A stretch of DNA of 64,000 nt from Celoporthe dispersa (lineage: Eukaryota; Ascomycota; Sordariomycetes; Diaporthales; Cryphonectriaceae), in the NCBI GenBank assembly GCA_016584495.1, contig WAID01000015.1, positions 62,001-126,000 on the forward strand, read 5' to 3'. Positions 41,574 through 54,198 of this stretch are shown here, one piece after another (position 1 is the first letter of the stretch; each line of letters opens with the position of its first letter). A program made the position numbers and the translations under genes. The notes below the pieces were generated by a model that was given only the letters and a program-made list of their open reading frames with translations, was not told the DNA's origin and searched no databases.

Positions 41574-44173
41574 TCAAAACGTATAAGACTGATCTGCATC
41601 CAACATATCAAAGATGCTTTCCCCAAACACCGCACCACCACCACCGCCGAAATGAGCATTGGTCTCTCCAGCCCGCACATCCGCTCGCATCCTGGCCTCC
41701 ACCTCGGCCACCAGCCTCGTCATCTCCGCGGCGTCTAGGCTTGAGTATGCTTTCTGCAGCGGGTCGCAATGGCTCTCAATCAACCGCCGCACCATGATGA
41801 GCCCCCGCTCAACAATCTTGTTGGTGGATCGTAGTGGCCGCAGTAGTGCCAGGCAGTCCTCCAAGAGCCTCCGGTCAGCCAAGTCCTGGTCATGGCCATC
41901 TTGGAAAGGATCTTCTTCTTGCGCGCCTGTTTGGACTCCCATCATTACGGCGGTGGTACTTGGTTAGATGGCCACGACGTGGCACAAAAAGATAGTGGTA
42001 ATCGGCTACTGAACACCGTCTTGAGCACTATGACATTACACGCGCTCATGACGTTGGCTGGTATGGTCCAGCAGTCCACCTCGAATAGGGACGTTGTTAC
42101 CACTCCAGAGGGGTGGTAGGAGTAGGAGGAGCGGTACTCGCGCATGATGGCGCGTGCGGCATCGAGGCAGGTGGTGTACGAGTAGTGGTACCGCTTGTCC
42201 GTCAGACCATGGCAGAAAAAGGAGCGGTGAATGACTATGCGCGTGTGATTAAAGGAAATGCGTAGGGTACGGCGGATATTAGCAATCCGCGCCTGTATGC
42301 TGCTGGTGGTGCTGCTTAAATAGTGGTTGCTCGTCACCAGCGACGACGACGTCTGCTGTTTGAGCGAGGCGGGCAGATGCTGCGCCAGCAGGATCATGCT
42401 CGCATCCGCCTCAAGGACTTTATCAAAGATGTCACTGAGGCCGCGGCCAGCCCGCTCGAGCGCCGCGATGCCGTCAAAGAGATCGCGGATGATGTTTGTC
42501 ATGCGCAACTGCAGCAACTGGTAGGTGCTCTGGGTGACGTTGTCCCGCGAGACCTCAGCCACGAAGCCGCCGTGGCTGATATGCGCCTCGTCCTCAATGC
42601 AGTGTGCGGGGGCCGGCGTGGTGCAGTGTGCCATGACGATGCTGTAGCTGCGCTTGAACGTGATCAGATACGCGTCCTGTATGCAGAGAAAGCACCAGAG
42701 CCGCTTCTGGATCTCGCGTGTGATGATGTCACTCGTAGACGCCGGCGTGGTGGGATTGGCCTCAAGCCGGTGGAGATGCATGATCTGAGCCGTGGTGTTG
42801 GCCATGGCGAGAAGGATCATAATACGCTTGGGGTCACTTTAATAAAATTAATTAGTATCCGTAGAGCACTTATGTGGCCAAGTGAAGGAAGAGGAGGGGA
42901 TAGGATGTATTGCGCGGCCATACCCGAGCGCGTGACAGCATGGAAGAATAATACAGATGGCTTGGATGGCATGTACTAAATAATACAAGATGAAGTGAGG
43001 TTAGCATCCTGGGTTTCGTGATGTGAAGACGAGAACGCACTGGAGTTGATGGTCGCTAGTTCAGCTGCGTGTAGTGACTCGAGAGCCAGGTCATAGAAGC
43101 TTTGGGCCAGGTGATGGGTGTCCGGTAACCCTATCCGTCCTGCCAGGTCCTGAGGCATGTACATGAAGGACAACTGTAGAGGGGGCGGGTGTAAGCCTTC
43201 GAAAAGCTTGAGTAGAGAGGTGAGTCCAGAAAGAGGCAGCAGCTACACGAAAGAAGGAATGATATATTACACTGAGCACGGCGTAGTAGAGTGTCAGCCA
43301 GGCCACGTCGGGTAGGCTATGCGCTGTCTGGCGGTATCTTTGGCACTCGCGCACAAATGTCGGCATGTGGAGTGCATTGTGAGTCCAGGCGACGTGGAGC
43401 TCGTGGAAGTCGAGAACCTGCTTCTCCTGGCTAGACGATAGAGACCCTCGGATGCGTAAGGCTCGGTCGCGGCCGTGATATGCTTCGACGGTGGCTCGGT
43501 GGCTGCCCCAGGCCAGGCTCTCCAGGGTGTTTGCTGCTTCCATTGCCAGGCGACCATCTACCGGGGATGATGAGTTTTGGCCGCAGCTCTGGCTATCGTC
43601 CACGTCTCTGCTGGAAATATCAGTGACGACATTCCGGGCCGTTGTTGTTGCTGTGAGCCTGCGGCTGCCACTGCTCGAGTCCGCGTATGTCGTGTTATTA
43701 GTGGTTGTCGGGGAACCCTTTGACGAAAGAGGCCAATGGTCATGAATATCTCGTCTCTGGTCAAAAGGACCGAAAGGCCTCGTTTCGCGGCCATCGGAAG
43801 TATTGGTATACTGCAAGTTGCCGCCGTTATCGTCGATAACATCATTATGCTCGAGATGATTGCTAGTACTACTCTCGTGGTCGAATGGTGAACCCGGCTC
43901 TGACGCACTGTGGGACTGGCCCAGCAGGTCTCTGGAGAGGATGACCGTCTCCCGAACACACTGTTCAGGGATGCCTCGGCGGACACAGTTGGCGCAGGGT
44001 ACCGTTTTGGGACATCGCATCTTCCGCTTCGAGCAAGGATAGCACGACAGCGGCGCCCTCTGAGTGACGCGTTTTCCTGGACGCATCATGTCCGCCCGGA
44101 TGGCGCATTCGAGGTGTTCTGGGAAGAGCTGGGGCAGCAGGAGGAGAACTCGGCCGTGAGTGATGGCCTCCAA
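41574..44173 (-). CDS. Zn2Cys6 transcription factor
   Basis: A regulator of about 778 residues if started at 44173; a start at the inner Met of MMRPGKR is also possible. Exons: 44173-43271, 43242-43041, 42975-42924, 42836-42010, 41926-41574, all in phase. The zinc cluster is C-x2-C-x6-C-x5-C-x2-C-x8-C (CYPCSKRKMRC...CANC). A Ser/Asn/Thr-rich linker of about 120 residues follows. The fungal TF middle region starts near LDFHELHVAWTHNALHMPTFV, with LCIQDAYLITF further on. The tail has GAVFGESIFDMLDAD, which could be an activation motif. Adjacent and convergent to the 2OG oxygenase, it is the obvious candidate controller of the permease/oxygenase pair. Confidence 0.87.
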
Positions 44174-45677
44174 TCCAGCTGATTAGCAGGGTCCCCGTTC
44201 TGAGTCAGGTTCTAAGGTAGGCTCCATAAATCTTGCCCACTCGCCCGCACTTTGGGCAGTGATGATAAAGACAACTCGCCCGGGGAAATACGGGGCTCAT
44301 CACTGAGCCTGCGTTTTGAAACGTTCGTATATTAAATAAAGCCAGGGTGAAATAAAGTCTTTGGTGACGGACAAACAAACATTGCACATAAATTCCAGTC
44401 ATTAGCTTAAATATTGTTTTTAAATGTTAAATCGATATTACTCCTGGCGAGAGTTAAGCCTTGGGCGCAGTCGCGCGAAGGACTGGTACTAGAGGTCACT
44501 GGGCAGGGGTCCCGGTATAGAAAGAACGACAGCGAAAGGATAAAGCAGAGATTTCTATTATTGCCTCGGTAAAAATCGCAAGGACGAGGTCCCCTCTAAG
44601 GTTGTATAATGACCCAAGACCCACTTACATCACCTGTCCTAGAATATACCACACTGGCCACCAGCATCAACACTCTTCTACCATCTTCACGTTCTCGAGC
44701 AACTTATTAAGTGCCCGATTTGACCATGTACGCCATCTCCTCTTCGCTTGCTGGTAGAAGTTAGTGGAGGTTTACCTTGATACAGGGTCGAAAAGACATA
44801 CTATGTGCGCCTGGGTTCCTTGAATCGTTTTTGTCCCGCATCTCCCAGTACACCCGTGGATGCGATCCACCCTGTCCTTGCGACATTGCAAGAAGAGTTG
44901 GGTACGAAATGGGACGTATTGAGAACTGGTGCCAAGTGGCAGCAGCGCCACCAGAGAGACGCCATCTACCATAGCCATTGCGCCGCCCTGACGCATGTCT
45001 TGTACAACAATCATTTGTCGCCTTTCAGACTTCTCTGATGCTCCATAAGCCGGAGTCTCTGGGCAGATCAATGTCAAGGAGACCTATCTTGGGGCAGGAA
45101 AAAAAAAGGTGTCTTCGAATTCTAGCAAAGAAAAACCGACGATAAATTTCAGCAACAATGGTTAAACTTGAAGGCCTCGCCCAAGACCGCGAGTGTCACC
45201 AGGCGCATGTTTTATGGTGGCGAGAGGGCGAAGAATTCGTCGTCGACGAAACAGGCCCGCCGTGCAATGCTGCAGAGCAGCCACAATTCTTCGGGTGGTG
45301 CAAATGCAGCAATAAAGGAGACCTCCGAAGGATAGTTAGTGGTTCTGGAAATTATTGCCAAGGATTCTCTTTTTGCTAAACCGCGCTCAGGATATTTACT
45401 CAGTGTTCTTCACAGCTCTAATGCAGGTAGTAGACAAAATTCGTTCTGATAGAATGTTTTATGAGATTCTCAAGGCGGCATTCAAAAATTTTGTTCAAGG
45501 AATTCAGAAAGTTCTTGTTAATACTCGAGGATTGTGTGATGAAGAAGCTGATTTAACCCAATAGATCTCAACTCTCTCCATGCGGCGCAATTGCTCGGCG
45601 ACAAACGTATCTCTGGTGTCCATTCTTCGTATTTGAGTCTTCTTGTGACACTTTTGAATTAATCACACTTGAACAAT
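44174..45677. other. intergenic with one weak small ORF
   Basis: A 1.5-kb spacer. AT-rich near 44400. Only the weak small frame at 45158 is worth noting. Confidence 0.4.
45158..45379 (+). CDS. small hypothetical ORF, 73 aa
   Basis: The ATG follows AACA, a good fungal start context. The peptide is Trp/Cys-rich (HVLWWREGEEF, GWCKC). It may be the first exon of a longer gene, since another open frame lies at 45355-45564. No convincing splice pair joins them and no family was recognised. Confidence 0.25.
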   Translation: MVKLEGLAQDRECHQAHVLWWREGEEFVVDETGPPCNAAEQPQFFGWCKCSNKGDLRRIVSGSGNYCQGFSFC

Positions 45678-46397
45678 CTACGTTGTCTGCTGTTCTGGTT
45701 GAGACTGTTCTTGTTGTGGTTGTCGAGGAGGCTTGCGATGCCGAAGTTCTGTCCGTATCAAATCCACATCAACAACCGTAACTTCATGTCCCAATTTAGC
45801 CTGCAAACGATCTCCATCCCAGTCGAAATACAGAGCCCAAAAGTTTCCTTCCTTGACAGCCACAAAGCCTTCGTATCCCGCCAATGTTAGTCTTCGGTCT
45901 TGCCGTGTGCAGTCGAATGGCCCGGTGAGATGACCTTCAGCATATTGTCGGGTGCCAAATTTGATCTCATAAGTCAGAGCATCCATATAAATCCAATTCA
46001 TGATCGGCGCCTCGTCTGTGATGCTTGACACCAGCCCAGCATGGCTCGTCCCAGGGTAAGCGAGGTAATATCCTTCAAATGGATGTCCAAAAGGGGCATC
46101 GTTATCGAGGCCCGTGTCGATATACAACTACACCTCCTTGTCAGATTGTTTATGGCATGAAAGGATGGATTATTGGGTTTTTCCAATTGCACACAGCATC
46201 TCACGTACCTTGTCCCCCGACAGTACCACACGTCGGCTCTCGAGTATTTGGCTGTGTTCTGATGATTTTAGAACATGAACGATGAGATTGTTCTTCCTGC
46301 TTCTGTGTTCTTCTCTGCGAGCCTTAGACTGTGAGGCCTTGAGCCCCTCCGACGCGCCCGTGATGGCGCCAAATGCAATGAGGACAGTAAGAACCAT
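45678..46397 (-). CDS. conserved fungal protein, 212 aa
   Basis: Exons 46397-46209 and 46127-45678 join in phase 0 (SGDK to LYIDTG). The N-terminus has a short hydrophobic helix, then a basic Arg/Lys/His segment. The core resembles a beta-rich single-domain fungal protein with HPFEGYYLAYPG and GFVAVKEGNFWALYFDWDGD. The tail is Gln/Pro-rich. I recognise the pattern as widely conserved in filamentous ascomycetes without known function. It shows no link to its neighbours. Confidence 0.75.
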
Positions 46398-47075
46398 GAT
46401 TTTTTTCTCTTGTCTCTGTTGCTGAATAGAATAGAGTCTATCTCAACCGTCTCTGACGGCGACGGTATGTCAAAAGATGCCAATCACAGTGAGTATTTGG
46501 TGAGGTCAGCATCGACATCGGGTGGCACGGACTGAACACTGAACGGAGTGGGTCACAATGAAACGCCACCCGAAACTCGTATCGAAGCGAACCACAGGAC
46601 CTTAACAAGCAACGTACGATCGAAAAAACACGTTGCCCCTCTGTTGTCCTTGTTGTCACAGAATCCATGCAAAGGAGATAAACAACATCTGATCTCAACT
46701 ATTTGCCCCTATGCGGAGAAGGGTCCTAGCATCTAGAGATACCCGCGTACGCGTACCTTGAGCAGCCCAATGTAGCATGGATCCACACCCGCGAGCTCCA
46801 AGGATCTGGCTCATGGCAAGATCCAATGCAACAGTCGCTCGATGTCTGTAACGGACAGGCCTGAACCGTTCGATATTCTAGATTCATCAAGCACACTCCA
46901 AAAGGGAATTGTTTCAGTCTCGGGCTGAACTAGGACCCTGAACGCACTCGTGATCAGCGCCTACGATGGCACAGCTGAGACGTGGACCTTTCTATGGAGG
47001 GTGGGACGCGACAAGATCCGGTGTTAAATGCAGCCATGGGATGGAACATAAAGGACAGTTGATGCCAAAGTGAAA
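46398..47075. other. intergenic, divergent
   Basis: A 678-bp region between two divergent starts. A TACGCGTACGCGTA-like palindromic stretch lies near 46741-46757 (ACCCGCGTACGCGTACC). No gene was found. Confidence 0.4.
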
Positions 47076-48178
47076 ATGGCAACAACAACAACAACTCTGG
47101 CACCTCTTCAAACAGCACAATTACCTTCTCCGCCGGCGGACAAAAACACTACAACCTCAAGGAGGCCCAGTCTAATATCTCAGAACCCACCCACTCAACC
47201 GACCAGCGACAAACTTCAAAGACGCTCATCTAATCGTTTTTCTTGGTCCTCGGCCTCCAACATCTCCCCCCGTTCTCGCTGCATCACCTACAACTTCAGA
47301 CTCTTCCTCCTCCCCTTCTCGAAAACTCAGGCTTCCGGTCAAGGTCTCTCGAGAACAGACCTCTTTACACCATCTTCGTCAAGTCCAGAGTCCAGACGGC
47401 GCTCAGTCAGTGTGGCTTCCGACACGAAACGTCGCTCGCGATCACTTCTACCCCAGCAAATAGAGGAAGACAGCAAAATTGACGACAAGTCTGAGCCGAA
47501 GAGTTCGCAAACACGGACATCTACTCCTCCCCCCTGCGTACAAGCCGAGCACGGTCGTACCCGAAGGCAAAAAACAACCTTCAGTCTCACAAGACGATAG
47601 CAAGAAGTCATCGCCGTTGTCGATATCGCAGGGTCCATCTCCCCCGGCCTACAACACTGTCGCGAGACCTCAACCGGCTCAAGATAAAGAAACTAGCAAA
47701 CTCCCTTCGCAACCTTCTCAGTCCGCCACCGCCGTCCCTCACAAGATGTCTTCCGCAGCCAGCAGCCCGTAAGTATATTCTTTTCGATCATCGTTTTCGC
47801 TATGCTCTAATGCTGATAATGAACCAGTGATGCCCAGAAGGCCGCCACCATGACCAACGCCGGCATGACGAACAGAGGTCTTGACTTTTCCATTGGTAGT
47901 GGAAACACGAAGCTGACTGCTCAGTCGGGGAACGGCTTGCCTTTGCCAGGGCTTTCGGGCAAGGGCAACGGCCCAGTTGGTAAGATTTCCCTAGACAGGA
48001 CTTTGGCTTGATCGATGGCGTGCTAACATTCGAGACAGGGAATCTTCTGCGAGGACCTGTAGATGACGAGGGAAACCTGAAGGCTGCTGCGCTGACGGTG
48101 GGAATTAAGCTCGATTTGGAGGCTGAAGTGCATTTGTCCGCGCGGGTGAGAGGTGATATCTTGGTTGGTCTCTACTAA
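47076..48178 (+). CDS. conserved fungal protein, Ser/Pro-rich N-terminus (frame broken)
   Basis: Exons 47076-47768, 47828-47979 and 48039-48178 give about 327 residues. The long N-terminal part is low-complexity Ser/Pro/Thr/Arg. The C-terminal 40 residues (VGIKLDLEAEVHLSARVRGD, then ILVGLY) are a block I associate with a conserved fungal family. The frame breaks at a C6 run (47529-47534); one C fewer restores STPPPAYKPSTVVPEG and the rest. A second C6 at 47266-47271 may also be miscalled, because the residues after it lose the Ser-rich bias, but I cannot prove it. Function unknown. Confidence 0.72.
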
Positions 48179-48665
48179 GCTCTTGCGACCATCCTAAACA
48201 GTGTGCAATTTGATATCGTACTCCGAGAAGCAAAAGGCCCCGAGAGTATGGTAATCTGGTCGGAATCGTGTTGAATATCAGTAGCAATAAAACGAGGGGA
48301 ATTCGTTGTCAACTTCCAATTCGCTGACCTGTACATGTTGCGAAGCATTATGTTTGCGTTGTGATCTACTCTGATAACCAAGCAATACCTCGTTGACGAG
48401 GTCCTCGCCTGGTGGTAGCGGCCTCGATGTCGCAGGTGTCTGTTAGGAAGCCAGGAAGGTACGTAAAAGCAATACGGGAAATATGGTCACAACATAAGCA
48501 TCCGTAGACCACGGGATACTCCCAATGTAGCAACGTCAAGACAGGTCTCCAGAAATGCTATTCTCCCCACCCTCCCTGGAGCCCCCAAACAACATGAAAC
48601 AGTTCTCAGTGGACAGCGAAATTCCATCCACCTACCAACAACCTTTCGAGCAGTTCCCAGCGACA
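48179..48665. other. intergenic, convergent
   Basis: A 487-bp spacer between converging genes. No feature was recognised. Confidence 0.45.
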
Positions 48666-49892
48666 TTACGTTGTCTCCGCAATCTTGAACACGTACTTCA
48701 CGGCATTGGCTTTGCCTGCCTTCAGGTTTTCGAGACCCTTCTGAACTCCCTCGAGGCCTCCCGGTACAATCTCTTGGGGCTGTGCTTTGAACCAGCCGTC
48801 CCGCAGGCCCTTCGCGAAGAAGCGCATGTAGACATAACCCAAGTCTTTGTCCTCTTTATGAACTGATCCAACCGAGGTTCGACCAACACGAACACCACTG
48901 GGAACATTGTCATTTTCCGTTGAAAGGACTGTCACGATCGTGGCACCTGGAGACAGGGCTTTGCCGAGGTTGATATGGCTCCCCTTCTCCGACACAGCAT
49001 CGTAAGCATAGAGCAGCTTCTGACCGTGTGCGGCCTTCTTGATCCCCTCGATAACAGCTTCGTCGCCTTCGCGATAGTCGATGACTGTGTCTCCCTTGGA
49101 GCGATCGATGAACGACTCAACGTGCGCCATGGATTTGCCGGCCACGCATATGAGTGGATGAATGCTCGCTCGCGCCGCCAATTGAACCACATAAGTCCCA
49201 ACGGCGGACGCGGCACCGTAGATGACCAAGGGTATGGCGTCAACAGCAGGCGTCCAGGGCTGTGGAAGCTGTAGATGCCGGTAGAGACCTACTGCGGCAG
49301 TGAGGGCGGCGAGCGGAACTGCTGCAGCCTCTTCGAAGCTCGTGTTTGCGGGTATATGAGCCGTCGTGTGCTGCCAGGCTACGGCATACTCCGCGAAGCT
49401 TCCGCCGGACGTCAGCTGTGGACAAATAAGTCAGCGCTTCGACAATTCTTATTTTCGCACAATGCTCTGAGCATGATAAGCGATTGTCTAAATTTTGTTG
49501 GCGATATTCGGTCCTCTGCCATTGGTATTTGGCCCCGAACAGACAAGGCCATGATTAGACTGCAAGCGGACTCACCATTTCATGAAAAGCGAAAACTTTA
49601 TCACCTGGCTTGAATTCTGTCACATTTTTCCCGACTTGGTGGACGATGCCGGCGATGTCATCACCCATGTTGCCACCCTTCCCCAACCATTCCGGCAATT
49701 TCCAGTCTTTCGGATTTGATCCGCTCACCACAACTCGAATGACAACTTGGTCATCATTTGGCTGAGGGATAGGAGAATCCACAATGGACACCTTAGGGCC
49801 TAGCGCCTCGTTAGCCACTTCATTATAACACAAAATGCTGCTCTCGACTTCTGGTCAGATTGCTTACCCGCTTCCACGATAGCTTCCTTCAT
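48666..49892 (-). CDS. MDR-family zinc-less alcohol dehydrogenase/enoyl reductase
   Basis: A medium-chain dehydrogenase/reductase of 332 residues. Exons: 49892-49868 (a 25-nt start exon, MKEAIVEA), 49799-49576, 49415-48666. The N-terminal GroES-like fold has SGSNPKDWK and GDDIAGIV. The cofactor motif is YGAASAVGTYVVQLA. There is no structural zinc Cys cluster. The fold is that of quinone oxidoreductases and of trans-acting enoyl reductases. A role as trans-ER for the PKS, whose own ER looks dead, is conceivable but it lies 38 kb away among unrelated genes. Confidence 0.87.
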
Positions 49893-51586
49893 CTTGGAGC
49901 TGCGATCTTACTGACGATATTACAGTGCACTTGTATATGCAGAGCGGGCTTTCTTGAGTGTATTAAGGAAAGGCACCGAGGCGATGAGTCTTGTTTTATA
50001 TATACTCGATATAAATGTTTAGAGTTCAGGGTATTATCCGAGCATCCCGCAGATGACAAATTTAAAGACCTTCATCACGGACTCGGATTTTATCAAAACT
50101 GCGGGTTTCGACCCCGAATACAACATACCGTGGCAATGAATTGCGTCACAGCGGGCTTCTAGCGGGCGAGCCCCCACCAAGGTGCACTGCTAGTCTAGAG
50201 TACGGCTGTTAATCTGCTGCGTTTCTATGTATTATTAACGGTTAAAATCCCGAGGTCGTATGAGCTATGTGGTCCAGTTCACATCTCATCTCTATTTCGA
50301 AATGGGGGCTATGCCTCCCAGCCTTGAATCACCTCTACTCCAAGACTCCGGACTGAGAGGGTAATATCAGCAGACTTGCCACCACGTGCCTAACGGAGTC
50401 CAGCATCTAGCCAACAGGGCCTCAACAACGTAATTGGGAATGCTATGTGGGATTGTGTCGATTGTGGCTTGGCAACCTACATATGCGCATCTCTTGGGTG
50501 CTTGGGAAGCTCTGCAGGCTTGTATATCTACAGTGGCTTCCGTTGTCACACACGTCTGAAGAATCACTCTTATTAGCACTGAGTAGGATATTTAATTAAT
50601 GAGGTCAGCACCACCTCGAGACAGACCGCAGCCTCAAGATATTTGGCGGACACCTTTTTTTTTTTCCTGCTCTTTTTTTCTGTTTCTCAATTTTTTGTTT
50701 CGATTCTCTCGGAATTCTTCCTGCATCGTATTCTGTATCTAATATGAAAATTAATAAATGAAAAATACAAAAGAGCGCAGAACTCGTTAGTGTCAGGTCG
50801 ATGTCCACACCTGAAACTTCAGCATTGAATAATATATCAGCAGCTATTAGCAATGAACGTCTGTAGAAGGACCCTTTCATAGTGCCGCAAATATTACTAC
50901 ATTCGCAAGGATATGGATCATCATCCGAAACCCTCAGATCATCCTGACTCAATGTTTTGCCAGGTGGCAAGGTAAGACAGCATATGACCCTGCTTCTAGA
51001 GAAAGAAGAAGAATGAAAGACTATGTAAAAGCCCGAGAGACAAATTAGCCAAGCATTTGCTAGAAGCCTATTCAAGTTAACAAAAGAGGAATGCACAGTC
51101 GAAGGACAAAGATGGAAAAAATGAGTAGAAAGAGGCGAAGAGTGAACTCGGGGCCAGGCTACTCGAAATGTTTCCAGACAACAGAAATAGAGTTGAGTGC
51201 CACCCATTCCATACTGTCAGAGAAACAAGGAATTCCCTGGCTAGCTTGTTCGGGACTCAAATTCCGCATAATGCATGAAAGAAAAAACCACCGAATGGTC
51301 CTGTTTCAGCGGCTGGGCGGAATTCCGCGCCGGCCAAGAAGCCATATCCTGACTTTGTTAGTGTGAAGGTGCATTTTACTAGATTTCTTAAGGCTTTGAC
51401 GTGTATGTGGTGAGAAGCAACTGGTTGACATCTTTCTACCTTTTCCCAAGCTTTTCCATCACCGAGTGATTAGACTAGTGACACCTAGAGCCCGAAAGCG
51501 ACCGGCGGTTCAATAATTACGGCAAAGGACGAAGTGCTCCCGAATGAACGACTTCCCGTTTCCTGCTGGTGTTCAATCGAACCACA
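49893..51586. other. long intergenic
   Basis: A 1.7-kb spacer between divergent genes. AT-rich around 50640-50780, with T9 and T7 runs. A 200-codon minus frame at 50605-51207 lacks coding character. Confidence 0.4.
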
Positions 51587-52976
51587 ATGGACAGCCTATC
51601 ATCCGGCGAATCTGGGGAGGATCGAAGTTTTCAATTGGTTCTGATATCCATCATTTTTATGATCCTGACCACCATAATCCTAATTCTCCGGTTCTACACC
51701 AAACGCTTCCAGGGCGCTGGATTCTATTCCGATGATGCCTTTTTATTGTCGGCATATATCGTGAACATGGGCATGTGTGCTTTGGGCATTGGTCAGTCAA
51801 CCCGGTTCTTTTCTGAGAATCACGACACGTTCCTCGTCTTCATACCCTTCGCTACAGCGCAGCTAACGTAATTCGGTACCGCAGTGATGACAAAAGTCGG
51901 AGGTGTAGGGCGACATGTGCTGTGGCTCGAAGAAGAGATGCCAGAAGCACTCGTGGGGTGGGCACAGTGCATTTTCGCCTTCGAAATCATTTACTTTACA
52001 TCGGTTGCCTTGCCCAAGCTCAGCATCCTCTGTTTATACCTACGAATCTTCAACTGGACAGGGCGAATGAGGATCACGGCGTTATTCATCTTCTGCTTGA
52101 CGGCCATGACCTCGGTATCGCTTGTGGTGGCTGCTTGTTTTCAGTGCCGGCCCCTTCAGTTCTGGTGGGACAGAACAATCCCTGGCGGATACTGCTTTGA
52201 CATACAAGCGTTCTTCCATGCACAAGCTATCCCAGGGCTGTTTCTGGATGTGGCCATCATGGCACTGCCACTGCGCACGATCTGGCATCTTGAAATGCCT
52301 CTGATTAAGAGACTCGCGTTGATTGGCATTTTTGTAATTGCTAGTTTGTAAGTAATGAGCTGAAAACTCGGAGGGGTCAGACTGACCCATGCCAGTTCAC
52401 GAAGGGAGTGCTGACTTTCACAGCGGAATTGTCTCCTCTATTGTGAGAGCTACGGTATTCTTCGACACTGCTGCGTTTGCCGACCGCACCTGGGCTTCCG
52501 TTGATCTAGTGGGCTGGTCAATCATCGAAACGGGCGTTTACATAATCACGGGCTGTTTACCACACCTCAGGCCTCTGGCATCACGTTACGCGCCAACATG
52601 GGCCAAGAGAGCTGTTCAGTACGCTCTGGGCAGCGTATCCCGGGGATCGAACTCCAAGGCGCGGTCAGGTCAATATGGAAAGTCTTTTGCGAGCAGCAGA
52701 AGAGGCAACGCTCATTCAATGGAGAGGCATGCTGATGACACTATTGAACTCACCAGGCAAGGAAGTGCCAGGAGCTCATTTCAGGTGAATGGGAGAAACT
52801 TGAACTTCACATATCCGCAGTCTTCCTCTGGGTCTGGCCAATACTTGTCTCAGGGCTATTCAAAAGCAGGACCTGAGGCCTCTAGCAATCCATCGAAACA
52901 TAATATGGAAGCGGGCTACTCACCACATGGCGGGCAAATTCTGGTCACGACGGAGGTCAAATTGACCAGGTCTTGA
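51587..52976 (+). CDS. fungal rhodopsin-domain 7TM membrane protein
   Basis: A second 7TM protein of the rhodopsin-domain group, 406 residues. Exons: 51587-51791, 51885-52347, 52424-52976. Markers are RFYTKRFQGAGFYSDDAFL, GVGRHVLWLEEE, IIYFTSVALPKLSILCLYLR, the loop Cys in ACFQCRPLQFWWD and the last helix ETGVYIITGCLPHLRPL. The tail is long and Ser/Gly/Gln-rich. Ligand and role are unknown. It is paralogous in type to the cluster 7TM gene but clearly different in sequence. Confidence 0.85.
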
Positions 52977-53398
52977 TACAAATTCAAGATCTACATTGTA
53001 TATAAGAAGAATCCGCGGCTAGAGCTTGATTTTGAAACTAGATTAGAGTCTATCATGAGAAAGCATGATGATAGTGAACTATGTTGCTGCAATTTGATTA
53101 TAATTATGAAAAATGTAGTTGGAGCCACCAGTCAAGAAAGAAAAAAAAAGGGTCTATGGATGAAATCCTCTGTGATCCGATGGAGCCGGCATCGGACAGC
53201 AAAGGGCGCAATGTACACCTCTCACGTGGTGCATTTAAAATCTAGAATTGAAAAGTAGCTTTGAATTCACATATAAGCGCTGATATACATTCAAGATCGT
53301 CCAAATCCTCAGTAATTTCATCCACCAAACGTGCGCTGTTTACTTCGCCAACCCCCCTCTAATCCTACACCTTCATCAGTACTCCTGGATCTCTCACG
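52977..53398. other. intergenic
   Basis: A 422-bp AT-rich spacer between two plus-strand genes. Confidence 0.45.
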
Positions 53399-54079
53399 AT
53401 GACAAACATTGATCATCAATGGCGTCCCCGTGCGATTGTATTCGACCTCCTGACCGCTCTGCTCAACTCATGGGAGACATGGGCACAGTCGACTACTTCG
53501 GAGGGCATGGAAAAGAGTCGTGCCTGGCGTGATCGGTACCTCGACCTCACTTTCGGCGCTGGAGCGTACACGACTGCTACTTCTTACGAAAAGTTGATAC
53601 GACAGGCAGCGACCGATGTTCATCTGCCACAGTCTGCACCAGATGAGCTGTTACGTAGGTGGAGTCAACTAGAGCTTTGGCCTGAGGTGCCCCAAGTTCT
53701 GCTCCAGCTCAGGTCCAAGGGCTTCAGAATCGGAGTAGTGACAAACTGCTCCCGCGAGCTGGGACTTTCTGCTATCCACAATGTGGAGCAGCAAACTGGT
53801 AGCGGGTTTCTATTTGACGCCACCATGACAGCAGAAGACTGCGGCTTCTATAAGCCTCACAAAGTGGCCTATGAATCTATCCTAGCAGAGTTGAGGGTCG
53901 GGGCCGGCGACGTTTTGTTTGTCGCCGGCAGTGCGGGAGATGTGGAGGGTGCAACTGACGCGGGTATGAAAGTTGTATGGCACAATCATGTTGGCCTGGC
54001 CAGAAAAGGGGATGCAGTTCCGCTCCGGGAGGGAAAGACATTGACAGAGACGTTGGAGGACTTTGGCTGGTTACAGTAG
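53399..54079 (+). CDS. HAD-superfamily hydrolase (haloacid-dehalogenase type)
   Basis: An intron-less gene of 226 residues. Motif I is VFDLLTALL (nucleophile Asp), motif II VVTNCS, motif III Lys in YKPHKVAYE, and motif IV AGSAGDVEGA. The cap region is helical, as in type II 2-haloacid dehalogenases. Motif I has Leu-Thr where many relatives have Tyr-Gly-Thr, so dehalogenation is not certain; phosphatase activity is possible. The start is the first ATG after a pyrimidine-rich leader. Confidence 0.85.
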   Translation: MTNIDHQWRPRAIVFDLLTALLNSWETWAQSTTSEGMEKSRAWRDRYLDLTFGAGAYTTATSYEKLIRQAATDVHLPQSAPDELLRRWSQLELWPEVPQVLLQLRSKGFRIGVVTNCSRELGLSAIHNVEQQTGSGFLFDATMTAEDCGFYKPHKVAYESILAELRVGAGDVLFVAGSAGDVEGATDAGMKVVWHNHVGLARKGDAVPLREGKTLTETLEDFGWLQ

Positions 54080-54198
54080 ATGTTTTGAATCGGGAGTTGT
54101 GACAAAACACGCAGATCGTCATCTGTATCAAACTTTCCATTAGCTTAGCGGTAGAACAATGCCAGATATGAATTAATTGCTATGATAGTTTGTGATAT

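Noticed and set aside
50605..51207. 200-codon minus-strand frame
   Set aside because: Low-complexity, phenylalanine/cysteine-rich translation of T-rich DNA, no matching start context or family pattern.
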